Origin: Phycisphaerales bacterium UBA4658
Lineage (GTDB): Bacteria > Planctomycetota > Phycisphaerae > Phycisphaerales > UBA1924
Reading direction: 5' to 3'
Length of the DNA: 7,530 nucleotides
Assembly: GCA_002405485.1 (NCBI GenBank)
Contig: DHLW01000155.1
Location: 25,013-32,542 of the forward strand
Shown: in pieces, positions 1 to 5,695 of the stretch
Position numbering within the stretch: position 1 is the stretch's first letter
Layout: each line of letters opens with the position of its first letter
Translations under genes and position numbers: made by a program
Notes under the pieces: generated by a model
Seen by the model: the letters and a program-made list of their open reading frames with translations, nothing else
What the model was told of the DNA's origin: nothing
Database searches by the model: none

Positions 1-138
1 CTTGGCGAAGAACTCGCTGACGGAAATGTCGCGTTGCCGCGTCGCCATGGTCTCGGCGGTGACGCGTTTGCTTGACGAACCGGTTTTGGATGTGCTCACG
101 CTGGCGATCTCGTCCGGGTGCTTCAACAGGGTCGTCAT
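1..138 (-). CDS. top6B: DNA topoisomerase VI subunit B, N-terminal fragment (runs off the window)
   Basis: Only the first 46 codons are present, reading from the ATG at 138-136 to the window edge in frame. The first 30 or so residues are a polar Ser/Thr/Lys-rich lead with no recognisable motif. They are followed by MATRQRDISVSEFFAK (residues 31-46). The ISVSEFF block after a basic/polar lead matches what I know of the start of euryarchaeal-type topoisomerase VI B, where it precedes the GHKL ATPase domain. That enzyme is the ATP-driven subunit of a type IIB topoisomerase that passes one duplex through another. The start is supported by GGAGGG (minus strand, 149-144) five bases before the ATG; Met31 is an alternative start. 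It follows the pyruvate-kinase-like gene in the same direction after 141 nt. The ATPase motifs lie outside the window, so the call rests on a short motif. Confidence 0.72.
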   Translation of the reverse strand, partial: MTTLLKHPDEIASVSTSKTGSSSKRVTAETMATRQRDISVSEFFAK

Positions 139-168
139 GGCTGCCCTCCGTGGCAGGTGTGTGGCCGG

Positions 169-180
169 TCTGGATCCAGA
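169..180. repeat. 12-bp perfect palindrome upstream of the topoisomerase gene
   Basis: TCTGGATCCAGA reads identically on both strands. It lies about 30 bp upstream of the ATG of the topoisomerase VI B-like gene, where an operator for a dimeric regulator would be plausible. A chance palindrome of this size in GC-rich DNA cannot be excluded, and no second copy is seen in the window. Confidence 0.3.
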
Positions 181-216
181 GCGGGCCAGGAACGGGCGAA
201 CGATACTCCCCTGGGC

Positions 217-234
217 GGGTTCGGGGGCGAACCC
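217..234 (-). terminator. Possible hairpin (GGGTTCG/CGAACCC) after the pyruvate-kinase-like gene
   Basis: Perfect 7-bp inverted repeat with a 4-nt loop (217-223 pairs with 228-234), starting about 45 nt past the stop of the minus-strand pyruvate-kinase-like gene. There is no T-tract on the minus strand after the stem, so a classical Rho-independent terminator is not supported. It could act as an RNA 3' stability element or leave readthrough into the topoisomerase gene. Confidence 0.35.
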
Positions 235-242
235 AGGCGCGA

Positions 243-270
243 GCCCGGGTCCCTTGGGGCCGGGGCGGGC
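243..270 (-). other. GC-rich imperfect hairpin just past the pyruvate-kinase-like stop
   Basis: The outer 5-bp arms GCCCG (243-247) and CGGGC (266-270) enclose an inner 5-bp stem (248-252 with 257-261, one G-U pair) with a 4-nt loop. Four unpaired bases (262-265) separate the two stems on one side. It begins about 9 nt after the stop codon at 282-280 and sits directly before the hairpin at 217-234, so the two stems are in tandem in the transcript. No U-tract follows, so function is uncertain. Confidence 0.3.
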
Positions 271-279
271 GAGTCAGGT

Positions 280-2256
280 TCACGCAGGGCCCTGCCGGTC
301 GAGGGTCTGGGCAACGGCGAGCCGCCGAAGCCGGGGGACTTTCTTTTTCTGGTGCTCGTGCATCCGGCTCAGGATGTCGTCCAGGACACGGACCGCGTCG
401 GTGATGTATGGCCCTTTGTTGAGCATGACGCATTCGGCGCGTTCGGCCATGGCGGCGTCGGTGATCTCGGCCCTGGATGGGCGGCCGGCGGAGGCGAGCC
501 CTTCAAGGACCTGGGTGGCCCAGATGACCGGCACGTGGCCGGCCTCGCAGAGCCAGAGGATTTCCTCCTGCACCTCGGCGAGGCGCTCGTACCCGACCTC
601 GACGGCGAGGTCGCCTCTCGCGATCATGACGCCGAACCGGGGCCTTTGCATGCCCGCGAGGATGATCGATGGGAGGTTCGCGAAGGCCTGGCGCGTCTCG
701 ATCTTGGTGACGACGCCGAGCTGGTCGGCTCCGGCTTCGGCGAGCCGGGCGTGCAGGTCGAGCACGTCGGAGGCGGTGCGCACGAAGGACTGGGCGACGA
801 CGTCTGCGTGGGCGGCGATGAACTGCAACGCCGCAGCGTCGTCTTCCGTGATGGAATGCACGGGCAGTGACGTGCCTGGAAGGTTGACGCCCTTGTCGGT
901 ACGGAGGCGATCACCGGCCGCTCGGGCGCGGGTGATGTCGACCAGGACTTCGGTGTGCTCGCCCATGCGGCGGACGCGCCGGGCGACGCCCTCTATTTTG
1001 CCGTCGTCAAACAGCACAGGGTCGCCGACCTGCACGGTCGCGAGCACCCTTGGAGGCAGGCAGGTGATGGTCGCGGCTGGGATCGGGACGGAGCGGGACG
1101 CTCGTCGATCGGAGGCGTCGAGAGCTTGACCGACCTGTGCGGCGGGATCGTCGGTCATGCGGAGCAGGTCATGCGGACGCAGAAGCACGGCCCCGGGAAG
1201 CTCCGGGAGCTGGCCGACGCGGACGATGGTCTCCTGGGCGCCGGAAGGAACGCGCAAGCGCGTGCCGGCGAGGATGTACGCCGTGCGCTCGATCTGTGCG
1301 ACGATGCCGCCCGGATGGACGTCCCTGACGAGCATTCGGCGCCGGCTGCCTCTGGCGTCGACGAATCGGATGAACGAGTCGGGGGTGACGCGGAGTTCGC
1401 CTGGACGAGCGTCGAGGGGAAGCTGCACGTCGCAGTCATCCGGGAGGGACGCGTTTCCAAGTCGATCCGGAGGCGCATAGCAGAGCCCGAGCAGGACCGG
1501 CCGGGTGACGCGTCCGAGTTCGTCGCGGAGCGGACGGACCTTGAGCACCCGTGGCCCGGGCGGGAGCGGGCCGACACGGACCTTCGGCCCGGCAAGGTCC
1601 ATGAGGACTCGGCAGATTCGGCCGCGGCGCTTCGACTCGCGTCGCACGCGCCGGATGATCCTGGCCCAGACATCCTGATCGTCGTGGGCGCAGTTGATCC
1701 GGGCGCAGTCCATGCCCGCGTCGAGCAGGCGCGGCACCAGATGGGGATCATCGGCGGCGGTGGCGGGCATGGTGACCAGCACGCGGACCCGGCGAGCTCC
1801 GCCGCGCGCATCAGGGGCCGGCCCGAGCAGATCTTCGGCGTGCCGAGCGATGAGGTGGTTGCCCTGGGAGATCGTGAGCCCTGGTCGGGCGGTTGCACGT
1901 CCTGCTGCGCGAGAGCGCCTGGTTGCACGGCGAGGACCAGCGGCGGCCTGAAGCATGCGGACGACGCTCTCGAGGTTCTCAAGGACGTGGCTCTCGCAGC
2001 GGCCCAGCGAGGACAATCCCATATCGCTCAGGCGATCCTGAAGGTCGCGGAGGTCACGCGTCCGGAGACTGAGATAGTGCAGGAGGTTCTCGGCGGAACG
2101 GGTCCACGCCGAGTCGGCCCGTGCGATGTGGTCGGCATGGGAATCGGCGTAGCCGACCGCCGCGTCACGCAAGGCCGAGACCTGTGCGAGCACCCTCGTC
2201 ATCGCCTGGCGACGCGATGCACCGTTTCGGCGTGGAGAGCGGAGTCTGCCGGGCAT
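280..2256 (-). CDS. Pyruvate-kinase-like protein, long form lacking the C-terminal domain
   Basis: 658 residues. Residues about 50-100 hold a helical segment with NLLHYLSLR and GLSSLGR. From 158 the pyruvate kinase barrel begins: GMDCARINCAHDD (181-193), LMDLAGPKVRVG (218-229), KGVNLPG (455-461), VAQSFVRTASDV (487-498), TKIETRQ (517-523; Lys518 the likely catalytic lysine, Glu520 a metal ligand), MIARGDLAVEVG (544-555; Asp549 a metal ligand) and ATQVLEG (580-586). The segment between the LMDLAGP and KGVNLPG motifs is about 225 residues, well over the usual B-domain span. The chain ends soon after the barrel, without the regulatory C-terminal domain, and the usual SGETA stretch reads NKGPY. 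These traits resemble a pyruvate-kinase-like family also seen in plants (At3g49160 type). Phosphoenolpyruvate-to-pyruvate activity is plausible but unproven. An in-frame TGA directly precedes Met1; Met19 (codon ending 2200) is an alternative start. No strong ribosome binding site is seen for either. Confidence 0.88.
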   Translation of the reverse strand: MPGRLRSPRRNGASRRQAMTRVLAQVSALRDAAVGYADSHADHIARADSAWTRSAENLLHYLSLRTRDLRDLQDRLSDMGLSSLGRCESHVLENLESVVRMLQAAAGPRRATRRSRAAGRATARPGLTISQGNHLIARHAEDLLGPAPDARGGARRVRVLVTMPATAADDPHLVPRLLDAGMDCARINCAHDDQDVWARIIRRVRRESKRRGRICRVLMDLAGPKVRVGPLPPGPRVLKVRPLRDELGRVTRPVLLGLCYAPPDRLGNASLPDDCDVQLPLDARPGELRVTPDSFIRFVDARGSRRRMLVRDVHPGGIVAQIERTAYILAGTRLRVPSGAQETIVRVGQLPELPGAVLLRPHDLLRMTDDPAAQVGQALDASDRRASRSVPIPAATITCLPPRVLATVQVGDPVLFDDGKIEGVARRVRRMGEHTEVLVDITRARAAGDRLRTDKGVNLPGTSLPVHSITEDDAAALQFIAAHADVVAQSFVRTASDVLDLHARLAEAGADQLGVVTKIETRQAFANLPSIILAGMQRPRFGVMIARGDLAVEVGYERLAEVQEEILWLCEAGHVPVIWATQVLEGLASAGRPSRAEITDAAMAERAECVMLNKGPYITDAVRVLDDILSRMHEHQKKKVPRLRRLAVAQTLDRQGPA

Positions 2257-2350
2257 GGCTCATGCTACACCGCGGAGACTGCGTGACTGCGCCCGGGAAT
2301 GTCCGATGGCCGTGCCGACGAAAGCGGAGTCGAGGGCGGGCGGATCGTGG

Positions 2351-2491
2351 CTACTGCCAATACGTCCAGAGCACGAGCACAAGAGTGGCGACTGTCACCA
2401 GAGCGGCGAAGATCCTGGCGGCTCCCCCGGGTCTTGGCGGAGCGTCGCCGAAACCGCCTCGATAGGTGCGTCCGCCGGGCCAACGATTCAT
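2351..2491 (-). CDS. Small single-pass membrane protein, 46 residues
   Basis: The frame runs from ATG (2491-2489) to TAG (2353-2351). The protein has a Gly/Arg/Pro-rich, positively charged N-terminal half (residues 1-26), then one hydrophobic helix, AALVTVATLVLVLW (29-42), ending in TYWQ. Charge before the helix and aromatic residues at its end are typical of a small inner-membrane protein with the N-terminus inside. It lies 94 nt upstream of the pyruvate-kinase-like gene on the same strand and diverges from the DUF1573-like gene, with 57 nt between their starts. The ribosome binding site is weak: only a GGGA about 14 nt upstream. The same frame stays open well upstream, into the opposite-strand DUF1573-like gene, but that part looks like a shadow. 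I do not recognise a family, and function is unknown. Confidence 0.5.
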   Translation of the reverse strand: MNRWPGGRTYRGGFGDAPPRPGGAARIFAALVTVATLVLVLWTYWQ

Positions 2492-2548
2492 GAACGGGAT
2501 ATCGGTCCCTGCCAGCAGAGAGTCCACTATTCGGCCGATGGAGGGTCC
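2492..2548. promoter_or_regulatory. Divergent intergenic region between the small membrane protein and the DUF1573-like gene
   Basis: These 57 bp separate two divergent starts, so promoters for one or both directions should lie here or overlap the 5' ends. On the minus strand TGGACT and GATATC are 17 nt apart, a weak match to a sigma-70 promoter. On the plus strand I see only the ribosome binding site GGAGGG (2540-2545). No clear operator is visible. Confidence 0.3.
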
Positions 2549-3703
2549 ATGCGTCAGATCTGTGAGCTGCTCGTGCCCGCCGGTCTTGCGGCCCTGATCG
2601 GCGCCGGACCATCGTTCGGCGCGTCTGTCGGAGGACTGCCCGTTGGCGGCGCGTCTGCTGGTGGCGTCGGGGTTCACGCAAGCGGCGTGGCAGAGTCGGC
2701 CAAGGGCGTGGAGCCGCCCAAGGGCGTCACACTCCAGACGGGCGACGGCACGCTCGTGGTGAGCCAGCCGTCGGTCGACCTGGGCGTGCACTCCGATACA
2801 CATCCGATCCTCCACGCGTTCACCGTGACCAATGCGTCGTCGAGGCGGGTTCGGCTGGAGCTGTCGTTCTGCCACTTCTGCACGCCGCCGGAACTTGGCA
2901 AGGCCGAGCTCGATGCCGGGGAATCGACATCGCTGCTGATGGAGATCGATCCGTCGGGGCGGACCGGCGAGGTTCGTGCCAATGCCACGATCACCGCGGC
3001 GGGGCTGCCAGCATCCGCGGTGATGGTGGGCGTGAAGGCGGACATTCAGCCGCGGGTGTGGGTCGAGCCGCTGCAGTTCTTTCCTCGCGTGGTGCGAGGT
3101 GAGGCCACGAGCCTCCGAGCGGTGGTGACGGGCAGATCTGCGGGATTCGCGGTCACCAAAGTGGAGAGCGATCATCCGTCAGTCTCGGCGTCGGCACGCC
3201 CGGCACGCGAGCGGGCGCAGCCCGGGGGCGGCAAGGTGTACGACTGCGAACTGGACATCCTTTTGCCGGCGGAGATGGCTCTCGGGCGGTTTGCCGCCCG
3301 GCTGACTGTGCACACCAACGATGCCGAAGCGCAGAGCAAGTACATCACCATTGACGGCGAGGCGGTCGGTCGTGTTTCGGCGCAGCCTTCGAGGGTCGGC
3401 GTGCGTGTGACGACCGGAGCGGTCTTCGGGGCGACGTTCGAGATCGCAACGGCGGACCGTCGCACGCCGCTGGTCATCGAGCAGGTGGATGTGCTGGCAC
3501 GCGACGAGGCCGGGAGCGTGGCCCTGGACGTCGTGCCCGGGCCCGATCCGTCGATGATGTACGTGCTGGTGAGCGGCACGGCCCCCATGCGGGATCGGGC
3601 CGCGAGCGACCTGGGCGTCGTGGTGATCGCCCGCGCCGGCCCGAACGGAGAGGCGGAGTCCATCACGCTGCCCATCACGCTGGTCGTGCAGCTTCCACAG
3701 TGA
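2549..3703 (+). CDS. Secreted DUF1573-like protein with Ig-like repeats
   Basis: 384 residues from the ATG at 2549, preceded by GGAGGG (2540-2545). The frame is open upstream to 2255, but that part lacks protein-like character, whereas the chosen start gives a signal peptide (residues 1 to about 25, hydrophobic LLVPAGLAALIGAG). A Gly/Ala/Val-rich low-complexity linker follows (about 26-65). Residues about 70-166 resemble DUF1573: VDLGVHSDTHPILHAFTVTN, then SFCHFCTPPEL and a DAGEST turn before an extended strand. In typical members a Cys-Gly-Cys sits where this one has Cys108-His-Phe-Cys111. Two further beta-rich segments (about 170-272 and 275-384) look like additional Ig-like units. The protein is probably periplasmic or cell-surface; no enzymatic motif is seen. 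It converges on the YraN-like gene with 27 nt between stops. Confidence 0.75.
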   Translation: MRQICELLVPAGLAALIGAGPSFGASVGGLPVGGASAGGVGVHASGVAESAKGVEPPKGVTLQTGDGTLVVSQPSVDLGVHSDTHPILHAFTVTNASSRRVRLELSFCHFCTPPELGKAELDAGESTSLLMEIDPSGRTGEVRANATITAAGLPASAVMVGVKADIQPRVWVEPLQFFPRVVRGEATSLRAVVTGRSAGFAVTKVESDHPSVSASARPARERAQPGGGKVYDCELDILLPAEMALGRFAARLTVHTNDAEAQSKYITIDGEAVGRVSAQPSRVGVRVTTGAVFGATFEIATADRRTPLVIEQVDVLARDEAGSVALDVVPGPDPSMMYVLVSGTAPMRDRAASDLGVVVIARAGPNGEAESITLPITLVVQLPQ

Positions 3704-3730
3704 TCGGGGATGATGGATGCCCGCGGGCGG

Positions 3731-4210
3731 CTATGCGCCGCGCTCAACCCGAATGACGCCGGGCCAATGCCGAATGGTCGGGGGCGATCCCGCGGATCCG
3801 ATCTCCACCGCGACGACGTCGATGCGCACCAGGGTCGGGTTCCAGCCGTTGGCCCGAGTCAGGTGGTCGACGACCGTGACGAGCTTTCGTCGCTTGTGGG
3901 CCGTGATGGCCGCCTCGGGTGGCGGCGTGGCCGCGGCGGGCCCGATGCGGCGGGCCTTGACCTCGACCGCGACGATGGTGCATTTGTCCGGCTCGATGGC
4001 CAGAATGTCAAGCTCGCCCATTGGCGCGACCAGATTGCGGGAGACGATGCGATAGCCAGAACGCTTGAGAAACGCCGCGGCCAGCCGCTCGCCTTCGAGC
4101 CCGAGCGGGTCGCGTTCTCCCGCAAAGCGGGTGTCCTGATCACAAACCCAGGCCCACAGGCGTGAGCACGCGGCGAGGAGCGGGAGTTTCGGTGATGCGG
4201 ACGCGGGCAT
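3731..4210 (-). CDS. YraN/UPF0102 family protein (restriction-endonuclease fold)
   Basis: 159 residues from the Met at 4210. The family core is clear: GLEGERLAAAFLKRSGYRIV (from residue 37), SRNLVAPMGELDILA with Glu66 and Asp68, and VAVEVKAR with Glu83 and Lys85. Together these make the E-x-D...E-x-K pattern of PD-(D/E)xK nuclease folds. A C-terminal segment, RIDVVAVEIG then IRHWPGVIR, also fits. YraN proteins are usually about 115-130 residues, so the 35 or so residues before the core are an extension. A start at 4252 is also open, but it would overlap the SurA-like gene by 29 nt; the start at 4210 leaves a 13-nt gap. Neither has a good ribosome binding site. The cellular role of the family is unsettled; nuclease activity on branched or damaged DNA is a reasonable inference. 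It is likely co-transcribed with the SurA-like gene. Confidence 0.9.
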   Translation of the reverse strand: MPASASPKLPLLAACSRLWAWVCDQDTRFAGERDPLGLEGERLAAAFLKRSGYRIVSRNLVAPMGELDILAIEPDKCTIVAVEVKARRIGPAAATPPPEAAITAHKRRKLVTVVDHLTRANGWNPTLVRIDVVAVEIGSAGSPPTIRHWPGVIRVERGA

Positions 4211-4223
4211 GCGAGGAGGCGAC

Positions 4224-5543
4224 CTAGCGGGCCTGTCGAAACCGGGGCGCATAGCGATCGGTGGCGATGGTCAGCAGCCGCTCGCCCATGGACTCGATGC
4301 TGGAGACGTTGCCGCGTTTGAGCAGCCGCTCCAGATACCGCTGCTCCTCGATGGCCCGGCGGCGACTGGTCAGATCCGAGGAGATGTCCAGTTGTGCGTC
4401 ATAGAGCGAGGTGCCCGGGGGCGTCTGGACCTGCTCGAGGTGGACCCATGCGGTTCGTCGGCGCTCCGGCCGGGCGGGATCGGGGGCATAGGTGATCGGT
4501 CCGATGGTCTGACCGACCGCCAGCGACCGCAACGCGTTGTTGAGCTCGGGGACCGGGCTGAACTCGCCGCTGGACTGCGGCCCGGCGTGCTTTCGAGAGA
4601 GCTTGCCACCTTCACGCCGAACGAACTCATTGGCCTCAAGGCCCGCGACTTCGACAAACGGCTTGCCGGCCTGAAGGGCGTCAGAGAGCGTCGCGATCCC
4701 CGCGGCGTTGTCGGCGGCGGCGTAGATCATGCGGAACGTGTACTCGGCGGGCGGGTTCCAGGTCTCGAATGACCGCTCGTACTCGTTCTTCACGTCGCGC
4801 CAGGAGACCTGCACTCGCGGGTCGACGCGCTGACGGATCTCGAAGCGGATGAGCTCCTGATTGCGGATGTCCTCGGCTTCCTGGCGCAGCCCTCGGCCGG
4901 TCTGCTGTCGGTACAACTCGTCGGCGGCGACGGAGCTCCCCTGCTGCTGGCTGACGAGGCGGCCCTGGATGGTCTCCAGAAACTGCAGGAGGCCCTGCCG
5001 CTGCTCGGGTGTGAGCGAGCGACGGGCCTCGGAGAGCACGAGCTCGTCGACGATCCGCCGGCGGAGTTCGCCGACGATCCGCCGGGCGGCGGACTGCCGC
5101 CAGTCCGCCGCCGACTTGGCGGCCTGGGCGTCTGCGCGGAGCACGCCGTCGAGTGACTCGAGCACTTCAGAGGCGATCACCGGTTTGCCGTTGATCTGCC
5201 CCACGACGGAGTCGATGGTCACCGGTTCGCCGGTGATGACCATGGCGGACGGAGCCGGGGGCTGTGGTGCGGGGGCGGCGGGCGTCGGGCGATTTGTCGG
5301 TGCGGAGGTGGAGGCCGTGGCACCCGGGGTCTCGCTGGCTGCGGAATCGCCCAGGCGCGTGGGGGCGGCAGGATCGGACGAGGGCGAGTCGGTGGCGTCG
5401 GCTGCAAAGTCGGCAGGGGTCAGTCGGGCGGAGTCGGATCGCGAGAAGAGCGACGGCTTTGAGTCCGAGGCGCACCCGGCGAAGGGGAGAGCCGTCCCGC
5501 AGAAAAGGATGAGCATGCCGGTCGAGCGGGAGATGTGGTTCAT
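4224..5543 (-). CDS. SurA-like lipoprotein chaperone with a divergent parvulin (PpiC-like) domain
   Basis: 439 residues from the ATG at 5543, which has AGGA six nt upstream; an in-frame TTG at 5561 is less likely. The N-terminus is a lipoprotein signal: hydrophobic core MLILFCGTALP, then FAG-Cys24. A Ser/Thr/Pro/Ala-rich linker runs to about 104. A SurA-N-like helical region follows (about 108-255): VVGQINGKPVIASEVL, then a long charged helical stretch including RRIVDELVLSEARR. Residues about 267-375 match the layout of a parvulin domain: EYTFRMIY, a Gly-Lys-Pro-Phe turn, EGGKLSR, then LRSLAVGQTIGPITY. The catalytic pocket residues look poorly conserved, so chaperone function is safer than isomerase activity. 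It is expected to be anchored to a membrane facing the periplasm, aiding folding of exported proteins. It precedes the YraN-like gene and diverges from the DUF1844 gene. Confidence 0.85.
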   Translation of the reverse strand: MNHISRSTGMLILFCGTALPFAGCASDSKPSLFSRSDSARLTPADFAADATDSPSSDPAAPTRLGDSAASETPGATASTSAPTNRPTPAAPAPQPPAPSAMVITGEPVTIDSVVGQINGKPVIASEVLESLDGVLRADAQAAKSAADWRQSAARRIVGELRRRIVDELVLSEARRSLTPEQRQGLLQFLETIQGRLVSQQQGSSVAADELYRQQTGRGLRQEAEDIRNQELIRFEIRQRVDPRVQVSWRDVKNEYERSFETWNPPAEYTFRMIYAAADNAAGIATLSDALQAGKPFVEVAGLEANEFVRREGGKLSRKHAGPQSSGEFSPVPELNNALRSLAVGQTIGPITYAPDPARPERRRTAWVHLEQVQTPPGTSLYDAQLDISSDLTSRRRAIEEQRYLERLLKRGNVSSIESMGERLLTIATDRYAPRFRQAR

Positions 5544-5587
5544 TGCGCGTCCTGATCGCAAGGGAGAATCCGAAGACGTCCGATGTC

Positions 5588-5612
5588 ATCCGCACGGGTG
5601 CATGGTGCGGAT
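5588..5612. promoter_or_regulatory. Perfect 8-bp inverted repeat in a divergent intergenic region
   Basis: ATCCGCAC (5588-5595) and GTGCGGAT (5605-5612) are exact reverse complements around a 9-nt spacer. The site lies in the 152-bp gap between the divergent SurA-like and DUF1844 genes, about 45 bp from the SurA-like start and just upstream of the promoter-like elements for the DUF1844 gene. This is a typical operator position. As RNA it could also form a hairpin in a leader of either gene. Confidence 0.45.
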
Positions 5613-5629
5613 ACGAGAGGGTATCGCAA

Positions 5630-5661
5630 TCGACAGAATGGAACAAACAGCGGGCTATACT
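5630..5661 (+). promoter_or_regulatory. Candidate promoter for the DUF1844 gene
   Basis: TATACT (5656-5661) differs from the sigma-70 -10 consensus at one base. TCGACA (5630-5635) differs from the -35 consensus at one base, but the spacer is 20 nt, longer than the usual 17. A start point near 5668 would give a short leader before the ribosome binding site AGGAAGGA (5682-5689). The -10 element is the stronger part of the call. Confidence 0.4.
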
Positions 5662-5695
5662 GGGGTTTGATCGGCTCTCTCAGGAAGGACGCCGC

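Noticed and set aside
2..1129. Long plus-strand open frame (375 codons) and a second one at 955-2286 (443 codons)
   Set aside because: Both lie antisense to the pyruvate-kinase-like gene. Their translations are Arg/Ser/Ala- or Gly/Asp-rich without recognisable motifs, as expected for shadow frames in high-GC DNA.
2255..2548. 98-codon upstream extension of the DUF1573-like frame
   Set aside because: The extension has no protein-like features and would hide the signal peptide. The ATG at 2549 has a good ribosome binding site.
3710..4165. Plus-strand open frame of 151 codons opposite the YraN-like gene
   Set aside because: The opposite strand carries the conserved YraN motifs GELD and VEVK in order, so this frame is a shadow.
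5543..5695. 51-codon upstream extension of the DUF1844 frame
   Set aside because: It crosses the divergent promoter region and dyad. The conserved family start and ribosome binding site point to the ATG at 5696.
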